This document shows positions 1 to 11,775 of a DNA stretch of 64,000 nucleotides, in pieces. A program made the position numbers and the translations under genes. Source of the DNA: Lamellibrachia columna (lineage: Eukaryota > Annelida > Polychaeta > Sabellida > Siboglinidae); contig OY759265.1 of assembly GCA_963662155.1 (NCBI GenBank), positions 12,753,929-12,817,928 on the forward strand, in the 5' to 3' direction. Numbering within the stretch: position 1 is the stretch's first letter; every line of letters begins with the position of its first letter. The notes beneath the pieces are model-generated. The model was not told where the DNA came from. It did not search any database and saw only the letters and a program-made list of their open reading frames with translations.

Positions 1-487
1 GCTCATAAATTTTTAGCCTTTTATGCCGGTTGGAAAAATCCGACAATATACTTTTTGTGAATTATCTTCATTTATTTATTATCAAAGTCCATTGATTAAA
101 CATTGGATTGATCAATTGTATGCTTTTAATTCATGATGTTTGTACTTTTATACAAATATATTTTGTATCCTTATCTTATATATATATTTTACTACACATC
201 ATGTATATATATTTATATATGTATATTTTTCACACTACATGTACCTCTATTGTTCATCATGTGTGTATATGTATGTTTTTTTTTACCTGTATGTATTTAT
301 AATATTATGGGCTCTTGCCTGAATTAAAACATTATTATTATTATATATTATAACGTGGTTCTAGTTGATATTCTTTGACCAACTCAAATATAAAAAACGC
401 GCGCCTAGTGAACACGTGGTAACCAACCAGTGCCCGAGGCACTTCTAATTCTACGTGTTTGATCAGCATTGTCCATAAGTCTGGATT
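1..487. other. AT-rich sequence without a gene
   Basis: This stretch is very AT-rich, with TA, TTA and T runs, for example around 150-300. Three overlapping short open frames around 108-327 are Tyr/Ile/Phe-rich in every frame, as expected of low-complexity AT sequence. No splice-supported exon or element end is visible. Confidence 0.6.
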
Positions 488-3003
488 TTTACTCCGATAT
501 TTACTTACTTAGGTTTACTTAGGTTCTTCCTGACCGTAGGCGGTGGCCTCGGTGGTCAGATCTTCAATTATCCCTTGGAATTTTCTACGACTTCCTGGCA
601 AGGCAGCTTTGTAGTTGTAGAGAAACTCCTCAGTACTCCAATGTCTATCTAGGCGGTTTTTAAATGAGTTGACACTTGGGGCAGTTACAACTACTTCCGG
701 TAGATCATTCCATAATCTGGTAATTCTAAGTGAGAAGCTTTATTTTCTAACATTTGTACAAGCATTTTCTATAAACAATTTCAAACTATGACCCCTTGTT
801 CCTTCCTTTGTATCACTGTCTTTGTGCAGCTTGACAATGTTAGATACATCACTGTCATATTTCCCATGGAGCAGTTTATATACCTCAATCATATCACCAT
901 GAGTTTGTCTATATGCAAGTGTAGGAAGTTTCAATCTCTGAAGTCTTTCTTCGTAAGAAATATTCTTCATACCAGGAAGCTGTTTTGTTGCGCGTCTTTG
1001 CACATTTTCGATGGCATCTTTGTATTTCTGTTTATAAGGGGACCATATTGATATTGCATAATCTAGATGACTCCTAACTAAAGCTTTATATAATGGCACC
1101 AAATTATGTTGATTTAGGATTGTAAAGGACCTTCTAATAACTGCCATGATACTATTTGCTTTGTTTATTTTTTGGTTGATGTGTTTATCAAATTCTAGGT
1201 TTTAATCAATTATAACCCCAATGTCTTTTTGTTCTTCTATTCCTCCTAATTCATGGGCAGTATTATCTATCTTCAGGTTGTATGCATACTCTTGCTGTAT
1301 TGTTTTCCCTACGTGCATTAAATTACATTTATCTGGGTGGAACCTTAATAACCATTTACTTGACCAAAATGTTAAATAATCTAAGTCGTTCTGTAGTGTA
1401 CGCTGGTCATGCGGACTAGTAATCGTTTAGAAAATCTTTGTATCATATATACATTTGAAACTATATTCTCAGGAAGATCATTTATGTATAAAACAAATAG
1501 GATCGGTCCTAAGACACTGCCCTGTGGAATACCACTTGTTATATTTGCCCACTCAGAATTTGTCCCATTTACATTGACCTGCTGTACCCGGTCAGACAAG
1601 AACGCCTGGATCCATCTTAGTGTGTAATACTCTATACCATACGATTTAAGTTTGCCTATCAATCTTTTGTGAGGGACTGTGTCAAATGCTTTCATGAAGT
1701 CCAAATATACAACGTCTACAAATTCCCCTCTATCTAAAGCTTTGGTCCATGAGTCAATAACATTTAATAATTGGAGTACCGTAGATCGACCTTTAATAAA
1801 ACCAAATTGTTGCGTACTAAATTATTTTTTCCTAATCATATGATTGACAATATGATCTTTGACACATTGTTCCATACATTTACATATTATACTTGTTAAG
1901 CTGACTGGTCTATAATTTCCTACGTTTTTTCGATTACCCTTCTTAAATATGGCTGAGATCCTTCCCTGTTTCCATTCCTTTGGTAGTTCACCCACAGCCA
2001 GTGAATTATTAAATAGCCTAGCTAGTGGTTTACATAAATGATTAGATAGCTCTTTCAACAACCTAGGATGAACACCATCTGGCCCTACCGATTTACACAC
2101 ATTAAGGTTATCAAGCCTTTTTTTAATCATTTCCTCATCAATAGTCAATTCTTCCATGTTGTGCCTTAACTTCACTGGTGGAATATGAGGGATATCACCA
2201 TCTGGCTCTATAGTAAAAACACTTGACAAAAAATTTCCTAGGACATCTGCCTTTTCCCTATCAGAATCTGTGAGTCTAGATTTAGGATCTTATGGGTCTG
2301 TGTTCAGATCTGAAACACCTTCCCGATTCTTGGTTTTGGAGTTTATATATTTCCATACTGCTTTTGGGTTTGTCTTAGATTCTGTTGCTAGCTTCATCTC
2401 AAATTCCTTCTGTATCCTCCTCGTTAATTTACGGACTTGATTTCTAGCCCTACAATATTCAGTATAGTATTTTCCTTCTTTTGTCTCCATATAACGTTTC
2501 CATAAAATGTGTTTTTTCTTAATTTTCTTTACTGATTCCTTGTTTAGGGGTACTTTTCCTTTATGTCTGTTAATATTTCTCACAAGTCGATGAGGGATGA
2601 ATTCATCCTCTATCTTTTTAATATATTCTTTAAAACCTAACCATTGATGGTTTATAGTGCTCGTGCCAAGTATCTCGCCAGTCTGTGTGGTCTAGTTTCG
2701 TCTTCATACTATTATAATCCCCTTGGTCTTAATATTATTTAAGTCGTGTATGGCTTGCTATTTCTGCATAGCACCTAAATGTAGTGATGAGGACAGAGTG
2801 ATCACTCTTACCAAGTGGGCTTTTATACACTATATCATCTATCATATCTTTTTCATTGGTGAAAAACTAAATCAAGAATGTTCGATTTATTTCCTAATCG
2901 CCCCCTTGTTGGGAGTGTGACATGTTGGAAGAGGAAATTATCTCTTATTCCTTCTTTAAATTTAGTGTCTGGGCTATTAGTATTCTCTGAGAGTGTGTAC
3001 CAG
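488..3003 (-). mobile_element. Degenerate, 5'-truncated CR1/Jockey-like LINE
   Basis: Relic of a non-LTR retrotransposon read on the minus strand from 3003 down to about 488. The order fits an EEP endonuclease plus reverse transcriptase ORF2. The end of the endonuclease is seen first, with DNFLFQHV at about 2930 and PLGKSDHSVL at about 2800, which contains the SDH motif of the EEP fold. A basic linker follows (2583-2290). Reverse transcriptase blocks come next: KSVGPDGVHP and NYRPVSLTS (2229-1822), then [10 protein letters not shown] and [14 protein letters not shown] (1704-1450). The thumb and tail (1147-515) end with VNSFKNRLDRHW. The frame is broken by several stops and frameshifts, and the active-site YADD box is missing at about 1443. 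The endonuclease N-terminus and any ORF1 are absent, as in a typical 5'-truncated copy. The exact clade is inferred from general resemblance. The element cannot be active. Confidence 0.88.
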
Positions 3004-3045
3004 TTTTGTGTGTGTCTGTGTGCACGCGCACGTGCGTGTGTGATT
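3004..3045. repeat. GT-rich microsatellite
   Basis: An impure GT/GC run beginning with TGTGTGTGTCTGTGTGC lies just beyond the 5' break of the LINE. It has no coding content. Confidence 0.6.
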
Positions 3046-3524
3046 TACATTATATACCTACAATGTTAAGTCATTTTTCAGTTTTAAACGATGCCTGTGG
3101 CTGTGGCCAGTGTGGGTCTGACTGCGGATTCACCACGCTTCGATCACATGTTTTATTTCCTTGCAAATGGGTTCTACCACACGTCCGTTAGCAATACATT
3201 TAGAGCCAGCGTGCAGCGATCTGCAAAGAAGTTTCGTTTGAGAGGTATGTGCAGTCATTGATATTTGATTTAGCTGACTTACGCAGATTGTTTTCATAGT
3301 GGAGGATCTGAAATAGAGTTGAGCTGTGCTCAGTCACAGGAGTCCGTGCTTTAGTTCCATCATTCAATATGATCCCAGGCATATTTATGTTACAAAAATG
3401 TTCTATCTTAGATCATTTTTAGGGCCAAATAGCACCCTGGTATGTGCCATGGAACTAAAGCACTGAGGTATCAAATTTAGGCAAAACTATAGTTATAATG
3501 GCAAAATCGCACAAGTCCCCTATA

Positions 3525-3885
3525 ATTTGTAGTCGCCTTGACTATTGCAAGTCACTGCTAAACAATGTTGCTAAAAAGGACTTGAAGGAGTACATAATTG
3601 TTTGGCATGTGTTGTAATCAAAGCCCCTCGTTTCTCAACATCACTTCCTCTACTTAAACAGCTCCACTGTCTTCTGGTTGTGTATCGAACCAAATTAGCT
3701 ACCATTATGTATTGGGCCCTTTCTACACAACAACCACCCTACTTGGTTAGTTTCTTGCATTTTACAGATATCCCTAGGAATCTAAGATCATCTGTGCCAC
3801 AACAACTTTTAGTCCCCAAAACTAATATTGACATTGACAAATGTGCTTTCTCTGCATGGCAGCACGGATCATATTGAGTCACATG
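3525..3885 (+). pseudogene. Fragment of a LINE reverse transcriptase C-terminus
   Basis: The segment begins with SRLDYCKSLLNNV at about 3533, the usual 'DYCNSLL' block that follows the palm in L2/CR1/Rex-like LINEs. After a frameshift near 3600 it continues with PLLKQLHCLLVVYRTKLATI, then LRSSVPQQLLVPKT and CAFSAWQHGSY. The last parts match the family's 'R-LRSS---L-VP-T' and 'RAFS--AP--WN' blocks in order. Only about 120 residues of the C-terminal region remain, with no catalytic motif, so this is an inactive scrap. The strand is opposite to the neighbouring LINE at 0.5-3.0 kb, so it is a separate insertion. About 520 bp between the two LINE pieces holds nothing I recognise. Confidence 0.6.
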
Positions 3886-4330
3886 CAAATTTCCAGGTTA
3901 GAAAATAAACAAACAAAACAAGGACAATCGTACGATGAATCTGTATATTTCATCCAGTATAGCAATTATACAATGATTATTTCCTAAGTAAAAAAATGTC
4001 AGCAACCAAATGTTTTGTCTTAAGTACTGAAACATTCGGTTATCTATTTCCACTTCTGCACATACTTCTATGAGCTCAGATTCCTGGGGACGCAGGCGCA
4101 TTAAGTTCACTATATTATCATTATCACGTACCACACTGATCTACGAAATATTAGCAATTATTTGTAGAACGTTCATCTGCATGTAGAGTTTATCAATTTA
4201 TGCACATAATTTGCACACAAGTGTTGGGACAAGCATTCTTCATGTTATTTGTCTCCAATAGTTAAACATATATTTTGAATATTTATATAATATATAATAT
4301 TCACTAATTAATGGATAGTGTGTGTTGCAG

Positions 4331-5816
4331 GGGAAAGTTGTGTTTTGTGGCAAAAGGAGGCCTGCGGATGGTACTGCGCAGCCGTACTGAGATCGAGGCA
4401 GCACTTAGAGAGTGCCACGATGATCCGGGCACTGGGGGTCATCGGGGCGTGGCGGTTACTTTGAAAAAACTGGACTACGATGGCAAAATATGTGATATAT
4501 TGGGTAAGTTAAACATACTATCTTTATAAATGTAATTGGAGTACAAATTGCCATAACAGCATGAGTAATATGTTAAGCCTGTGTAGTGTTACAGAGACTA
4601 TGCCACTATGTCATAACTTTATTGTACTTTGCTAGTGCTGGTGAAACTATTACATCATCGGGTAATGACGTCAACAATTTAGCATTGTGATTATTTTTTT
4701 TAGGCTTTCAGTGATTAAACTCGCATTCTGTGTTGTATGAATTTATCAAAATGTCTTCTGATTAATTTTTCAGTGATTAAACTTGCATTCTGTGTTGCAT
4801 AATATTTATAGTGAATTTAACAAAATGTCTTCTGATTCTTTTCTATTTCACATTGTAGGTGAAAGCGTGCCCGCATGCCAGCACAAAATGAAGACTGGCT
4901 CCCGAGCTTCAGCCCATCAAAACAGATGGTACCTGGGATGTAGTAGGTATCGACCTGATGGGGCCTTACTTCGAAACTTCGAACGGGGTAAATACATTTT
5001 CACTGCGACTGATTTGTTTTCTAAGTTTGTCTTCGCAAGGCCGATTAAGGTACTAATAGCACTGCACAGTTCTGTTTGGCTTTCAATCATATTGTGTGTC
5101 CACTCCTATATGCACAGTTTATTACCGACCTTCGCACATCCATTTATGGACATGGTAAATGACACTATAGGCTAACTTTGTTATCAGCCCTCACTGTAAC
5201 CAATTGAACTGACTTTCTTCAAATACTATTGCATTTGACAGTGTTAACATTGATGCTGTTTTGGGCAATATTATCTAGCTTCCTTGCTTCTCTTGGACGT
5301 ATGCTTTATATGTGGATTACAGTATATGTATCTATCATGGCAAATGTATGAAGTGCAAATGTACAATAATGTTCAATGATGAATTCTGATTGACAGTGAC
5401 AGAGCAAAGCTGCAGGGTATGTCAGTGCTGCTATCATTGACCTCTTCTATTCCTACGGGCCACCACAACGCCTCCTGAGTGACCAAGGTCGTGAATTTAT
5501 AAATGTGGTATGGCACAAATATACTTCTCACTTGGCTGCTTATTATTATTTTACATATTACTATTAGCATTAAAATAATAATATGCATATTTTGGTGATG
5601 TTAGGATGCATGTCAGTTGTCTCATTTTAATGAACTATATCACATTATGCTTGTCTGATGCAGATGGTAAGCTGGAGGCCAACTGGCTCGGTCCATACAC
5701 GGTTAAGACCGTCGGACCGAACCATCAGGCGGTCTTAGAGAAGGACGGGGTGCTGTTGAAGCACAAAGTGAACTTTGGCCAGCTCAAGCCATATTTAGAT
5801 CGCACGTTTCATGAAG
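4331..5816 (+). pseudogene. Ginger/KRBA2-type integrase, exon-split and broken
   Basis: Four exon-like blocks encode parts of a retroviral-type (rve) integrase as found in Ginger DNA transposons and KRBA2-like genes. Block 4331-4503 holds the zinc-binding H2C2 start (CHDDPGTGGHRGV). Block 4859-5049 holds the second half of that finger (VPACQHK, where the first expected Cys is Ser) and the core start: GIDLMGPY with the first catalytic Asp, then TATDLFSKFVFARPIK. Block 5403-5507 holds LLSDQGREFIN with the second catalytic Asp. Block 5664-5816 is a GPY/F chromatin-type tail (ANWLGPYTV, NFGQLKPYL). GT-AG junctions with matching phases join the first three. In block 2 the conserved reading moves to another frame between about 4890 and 4990 and back, so two frameshifts are present. 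The stretch with the third catalytic residue (Glu) is missing between 5507 and 5664, and phases do not match there. Inactive as an integrase. A domesticated remnant is possible but not shown. Confidence 0.78.
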
Positions 5817-5984
5817 GTATAGTAAACTTATCTGTTTTTTATATGTATTTTTAGTAATGTTTTTTTATTGTTTTTCTCTTGGCTGGGTGCTGCATATTTC
5901 TTCCCATTGTATCAAATAACAGGCATGAGGTGATTAACTTCACCTAATCATTAACTTAATAATTAATGAGTACTGCCTGCCCAG

Positions 5985-7153
5985 CTGCTGCACTCGTTTC
6001 GACTACCACCCGCCCAGCTGCTGCAATCGTGACGACTACCACCCGCCCAGCTACGGCAATCGTGACGACTACCACCCGTCCAGCTACGGCAATCGTGACG
6101 ACTACCACCCGTCCAGCTGCTGCAATCGTGACGACTACCACCCGCCCAGCTGCTGCACTCCTTTCGACTACCGCCTGCCCAGCGATGACTTCCTCACTGC
6201 TGCCAGTGCCAACCAAGCGGCCACACATCAAGAACGCTAAGGTTGTGTGTTCGTCAAAACAGCAGCGTGTGGACTTCGTTTTAGAGGAGTTCAGTTTGCT
6301 GACAGACGACCACGTATGGGTAGAACTACAATTGCTGAAGAAGCAATTTCCTGGAATGGCCGGCTTGCAAAACCCAGTTCTCGGTGCCGTTCTGCAGTTC
6401 GCTGTTGCGAGTGGACCGTTTGTGCATGTACTGCATGATGGAGAACTGCACAGGGTAACTGTCGCCACTCCACCACCCCATGTGGATGCAGATGTCATCG
6501 TTTATGACTCGCTCAACAGAAGTGTCAACATGCACTGCAAAATGCAGATTGCATCACTGCTGTGAACAACACACTCAAGAATCAGGTGTGTTGTTGACAC
6601 CAGTCAGCGACAGAGTGGGGTCATTGATTGTGGGCTCTACGCCATTGCAGCAGCAACATCTGTGTGTTATGAGGAATTCCCCAGTGGCGAGTACGATCAG
6701 GCTGCAATGCGTGGACACTTGCGAACCTGCATCGAACGTGGTGTCATGACACACTTCCCAAGCAGCATGAGGTTAGACTTTATGTGTAACTTAATAATTG
6801 CCATGATATTGAAGAGTACGCATTTATATAACGCGAGTGGGATCTTTAATTTCCCTTGGCATAAACAGTAGATGTAAAATATATGCATATGATAATTATA
6901 CATGTGTACGTATATATTCAATGTGGTTGAAATATATTGAAAGATACTGGTATAGTTGAAATGTTTTCATGTAGGAAATTGTTCACAATTTATGCTGATT
7001 CTTTTGGTGGGATAGGCTGTAATATTTTCACCAAAATATAATAAAAACCACATTCTCTGATGTTATACATGCTCAGCAAATTTTTCACTTTGTTTGGATA
7101 GGTCTGCAGACACGTGTGCACATCTGAGTCACGATTGTGAAAAGGATGACTGA
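5985..7153 (+). pseudogene. Ulp1-like (C48) cysteine protease domain attached to the integrase
   Basis: A Thr/Pro/Ala repeat stalk (about residues 1-70) leads into a Ulp1/SENP-type peptidase domain. The family's order is visible: LTDDHVWVELQLLKKQFPGMAGLQNPVLG (in two parts, about 6297-6390), PFVHVLHDGELHRVTVA with the catalytic His (about 6417-6465), VIVYDSLN with the Asp (about 6500), and after an in-frame TGA at 6563 the segment VIDCGLYAIAAATSV with the catalytic Cys (6620-6665) and a preceding Gln. Translation stays open through HFPSSMR to a donor at 6772. A phase-matched last exon is possible at 7102-7153, ending in TGA. Ginger-family proteins fused to Ulp1 or OTU proteases are known, so this is probably the C-terminal half of the same protein as the integrase upstream: the donor at 5816 and an acceptor at 5985 agree in phase. 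The TGA suggests a dead gene, although the His-Asp-Cys triad itself is intact. Confidence 0.72.
5992..6178 (+). repeat. 33-bp coding minisatellite (TTTRPAAAIVT repeats)
   Basis: About five tandem copies of a 33-bp unit encode an 11-residue Thr/Arg/Pro/Ala motif. The period is a multiple of three, so the opposite strand also stays open. It forms a flexible stalk between the GPY/F end of the integrase and the protease domain. Sequence differences among copies are mostly silent or Ala/Thr swaps. Confidence 0.85.
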
Positions 7154-10100
7154 CTTCTCACAGAAAAAGTGCTATGTTAAGGTAAATGTCTGTTTTGTAG
7201 TTTGAAGTTTTATTTTTTTCATAACACAATAGTGAGAAATTATTTTTCTTGTCATTATGACTAAAATGTCTTTGTGCATCATTATGCAGGCGATTTCCAA
7301 ACAAACATATCACATGTGCTTAGGTACGTATCCTAATTAAAGGTGCTTAATCAATTTGTTTTTTGTTTTGGTACATTTTTGTCCAATTCAACAACAGGAA
7401 TAAATATCGGGCTTTTGACATGCCGCGATAACACACTTTGCTGAAAGTGATCTTTTTTGCACCAGTAAACCTGATGACGAGTTGATGCAGCACCTATAGT
7501 TTTTTTTGCAGACAAATTGTTGCTTTGTTGTTGCAAATTAGACTTAAGTTTATGTTCATCTAACCTTTTGTTATGACGGGTCACTTTAACGTTCATTCTG
7601 TTGCATGTTTAGTTTAAGACCACAGATTTTTATAGTATATTTTTGACAGATAGGTAAGTACTATCCAACATTCTTCTTTATAACTATAAATACAGTCAAC
7701 CTTGCATACATCAGATTCTCCTAAGTCGTATCTTCGCTCAGCTTGGACACAATTCCGACTTGGAATGTATTTATTTCCCATACGAAATCTATGTCTAAGT
7801 CGGATCTTCACCTAACTCGGATTAAATCGCTTGGTCCCTTTGATTCCGACTTATGTGAGGTTTACTGTAAGTCTACACTTGTCAAGGGCTAGAAATACAT
7901 CAAATAATCTACTTGTCCGCAGGCAGTTATAATAAAAAAGACATTTTCTGACAACTGGTATCATTAATTTAGAGCCCAGCGTTTGTAGTGAATGATCTAA
8001 TACAGTGTGCAAATGATTTTTTAAAGCTATTTGTTTTCAATATTGTCACCTGTTCTTTTATATGTACAAATCCCATGATTTTGTTTCAGATTTTCTTTCA
8101 CTGGATGATGACTTGGTGGAGTGGAATCCTGACAAAGTTGCCCCACATGTACAAGAGGCCTACGCTCTCATTACAACATGCACAAAGAGACAGTTTGTTG
8201 ATAAGGTAGCAATACTTAAGACAATAATGGTAACCGTAATATGGCAAAATCAAACACTTCGTAACTTTAATAGCTAATATTTTATGGATTTTGATGAACT
8301 TTCCATCAATATTAGTATGGACATCTATCATGCAAATTATGTATTCTATCATCCCTAATTCATTTGCATATCCCTCATTTTCATGTAGAAATGTGACTAT
8401 TAAAATATATGTCTGCAAATGTCACTCTATAATACAGCAATTACATATTAATGGAATTTTGCAGGGTTTGAAATTATAAGATGTTAAATTTTATATGTGT
8501 TTACAGGTGAGGGACATTGTGCTCAGCGACCTTCATGACATGTTCACATTCCAAGAACCCAAGTAAGTTAGCTATTATAATATATATTATAATAATAATC
8601 TTCAGGCTTTAAATTTCAAAACAAGCCATCACCATGTAGCATCTATAGGACCAATGTCCAAAAAAGTGTAGAAATGGATTTTTGGAGGTCCGAGAAAACA
8701 AATTTTTATTCTAAAGAATTAAGTAATATGTTCTTATTGTATGCATAGGGGGATATTTTCCATCAAGTGTTCAAGTTTAATATGCATTATTTTTGTTGTA
8801 ACTGTTACTTAAAGTCATGCCTGATTTTCATCGCTCTTAGTGGGAGCAATCCATGGTAACATTTTCGTTAGCCTGACTATAATTCACGGCTTGAGAGGCA
8901 AGACACAATTTTTACTAAATGTACACTATAACTCCTATAATTACAAGGAGTGCAGACAGGAGCCTCAAGATCTTACACAAAAATAATGATCATTCTTTAA
9001 AACAAAAGTAGTGTTATCAACTTGCTTTTACGTATACATTGTAGGAATTGCAGTCACATTTATATTTATACATCAAACTAAGTGCTATGTATCTCTACAA
9101 ATGATATTTGATCTGTTTTTAGAGCAGGCCGCATTCCAGCGAAGTATGCACGACATTGTGCAGCACTGAGGGGACAACGCCTTAGACTATTGACCGACTA
9201 TGCTGCCCTTGCCTCGGCATGTCCTGGGGTAAGATACCAAACAATGCTATTGAGATATGTTGTAGTGAAACATTTGCTCTTGAAATATATGGTAGATTTT
9301 CACTTGTGCAGGTGGGCCACTTCGCTGTCTTTGTCACCCACCTCGTCCAGTATTTGCCAAAATTGCCACCTCACAGCTATTTCTTGTGCTCATATTTTTT
9401 CTGTTTATTATAAATAAATTAACAAATTAAAGTCGTGAAAGCATCACTAAAGTACATAGCAGGTCGTGTATGCATTCGATACCTTATCCAATCTATCAGT
9501 GTCTATGGGCTTGCCTTGGACATCATGTATGTTGAAGGGTAAGAACAAAAGTGAGGTTGACAAATGGTCAAATTCTAAAGTTTTATTTCAGTTTCCTTCT
9601 AACTTTAATGGAAAACGCTATTTTGAAGTTAGGTTTTGAACACATTATAAGTTTTGTTACAATGCAAATCATTGTGCTTTATTTGTTCTATCTATACCGT
9701 CCTTTCTTTTTAATAACCTTTCGGTTATGATGCATTGCTTATAGATGGTATTTATTAAATAATTTATTGCTGACGCATTTCACGTTTTAGGTTGTGGAAA
9801 CACTGCTCATACAGGCAAAGAGGGCATGTGAGACAACAATCATAATAGGGTTGTACTCCACCGAAACCCTGTATCTGGTGCCAGACAATTTGAGGAAATT
9901 GTCATCTCTGTAAGTTACAAAAATAAGGGTAATTTATCTAATTATACGTGAATACATTTATGTACAATATATGGCACACTTCTTTTTTTAACTCTGTACA
10001 TCATGTGTTACGAACACCTGGATTATGAAGCTTTTAAGGTGTAAGTAGGAATAATCTAACGATATATGCTCACTAGACGTAACACCACTGCAGTCTTTTA

Positions 10101-10570
10101 AAATTGCTTCTCAATATAATAGTTCGTCAAATCTGACATTATTTTACTTCAAACTCTCTACTATGTGAATAGCCTATTTGAATTTCATATTCAGAATAAT
10201 GAAGGTCCACGAATGGATTAAAAAATCTGCGTGTCATTGACACATTGCTAACTTCAAATAACAAATTCACAAAGCAACACACTTATAATAGAGGTGCTAT
10301 TCTAACAGTATTCCTTGAAGACTACTGGGTCAATTGTATGTTTCTTCTGTATTAGGCTGTGCAGGATTTCTCATCAAAATAATAATAACATTTATTTTGT
10401 TCAGCGCCACATGCAATATTGTTCACAGAGCTTTACAGTTGCATTATATGTGTAATTCATTCCATTGCAGCGCATCGTACAAGAGGCTTGTTGTCGAACC
10501 ATTTCTGTTTGGTCAAACACTTCAAGCCCTTGGCCTGAAAGAAGAACACGCCAATGCAATCGTTGGTTAG
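7146..10570 (+). CDS. Seven-exon gene, unrecognised protein of about 188 aa
   Basis: Spliced model: 7146-7181, 7290-7323, 8090-8205, 8507-8562, 9123-9228, 9791-9909, 10471-10570. Every junction is GT-AG, every phase agrees, and the exon lengths sum to 567 nt (188 codons plus TAG), which is strong evidence for a real gene. The protein begins MTDFSQKKCYVK and is largely helical in appearance. It contains SLDDDLVEWNPDKVAPHVQE, a basic stretch (KYARHCAALRGQRLRLL) and a hydrophobic part (ETTIIIGLYSTETLYLVP), and ends with LQALGLKEEHANAIVG. The 'LQ-LGL-KEHA' pattern recalls the N-terminal helical part of COMMD proteins, but no COMM domain follows, so I do not assign that family. An exon-like segment at 9312-9410 (in phase, ending in a stop) could be an alternative last exon. 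The proposed start codon overlaps the possible last exon of the protease pseudogene, so the 5' end is uncertain. Confidence 0.6.
7691..7869. mobile_element. 179-bp MITE with TA-flanked inverted repeats
   Basis: The ends are imperfect inverted repeats of about 26 bp: TACAGTCAACCTTGCATACA on the left, and the reverse complement of the right end reads TACAGTAAACCTCACATAAG. Both ends abut TA, the target of Tc1/mariner and pogo/Tigger elements. No coding capacity is present, so this is a non-autonomous copy. It sits in intron 2 (7324-8089) of the seven-exon gene. The interior repeats 'CTAAGTCG/CTAACTCG'-like words, suggesting the inverted similarity extends inward. Confidence 0.75.
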
Positions 10571-10729
10571 CCAGATGTGACACTATCGATTGCACTAAGC
10601 CTCGTTATGTTAATTTGTTGTCATTTGTATTCGCTGCCGATTGTGCTGACTTAGCAGACCCACTCTTTGATTGAATCGTCTTATAAGTAATGTTATGTAA
10701 GACTTCAAATTGTTGCACTGGTGTGCATG

Positions 10730-10735
10730 AATAAA
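10730..10735 (+). promoter_or_regulatory. Polyadenylation signal AATAAA of the seven-exon gene
   Basis: AATAAA lies 160 bp after the TAG at 10568 and is followed within 30 bp by T/G-rich sequence (GTGTGACAATTGATTTGACG). This fits the 3' end of the gene at about 10750. Confidence 0.55.
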
Positions 10736-10755
10736 CTGTGTGACAATTGATTTGA

Positions 10756-11775
10756 CGTTTACTTCTACTCAAATAATGCACTCACAATCTAGGATAAATA
10801 TGATCAATGCTAAACATGTATAATTGGGCATAATAATACAATTATTACTATTATATTTATGAAAGCCATTTTAATAAATTGTACCCATTCATTCATGACT
10901 CATACATACACATATTCTCTCCCAATTCATTACTGTGTGATATAAATGGGGCATTGTCAGTATTTAGGATCCTAAGCCTGTTGGTCTACTCACTCTGAAC
11001 TGAATATGCAGCTGCCATGGCATTTTTAATATACAACTATGTGGCAACACAATTTCTGTGTACAAAATATGCAGTACACAACACCATAACGCTGAATGCC
11101 AATACCATACAATACCCATTAGCATGTTTTACAAATTTGATCCAGTCAATCAAAAATACAAGGACAACTAAAAAATTAACAAGCACAATTGCATGGTGAA
11201 TCTATAGATTTCGCCCAGTATAGTAATTATACACTAATTATATCCTTAGTAAATTAATTATCTGATGCATGCAACATACAACGTTTAATTGAACTTAACT
11301 TTGCACAATCATGTGTATAATAACAGTTATCAACTTATAATGACCACGAACTATACAACAAGAAATAACAGTCATTCCCATATTCTTAAATGTAGGCTAA
11401 TTGCAGTGACATTAGCCCCAACTATTCATGCATAACAAAATCAATCAACCAATTCACTTTATTGTCCTAAAAGGATAGTTATTTTACAGCTCAAAAAAAT
11501 CTAATATATATATATATATCATGTAAAAAACATTTTAAGATGTGAAAATAGTCGTATGTTTTTTTTTTATTAATACAATTTAATGCATTCATGTATACAT
11601 ATGGTAATTATATAATAAATTAGTATCAAAAGCAAGCTTTACATTCAACTAGCAACATATAACAGTAAAATAATTCAGACCAAACGTTTTGTTTATGTAG
11701 CCTACTGGATATATCGCCTACTGAATTATTAATTTTGGTTTATTTGTTTCCTCTCTTGCATTTCAACACAGCACA
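10756..11775. other. AT-rich intergenic sequence
   Basis: Nothing coding is supported here. It contains A/T runs, a (TA) run near 11503-11519 and several CATGTATA-like words. Confidence 0.5.

Noticed and set aside
5956..6498. 180-aa minus-strand frame opposite the protease pseudogene
   Set aside because: Open only because of the 33-bp repeat; the plus strand carries the recognisable Ulp1-like motifs.
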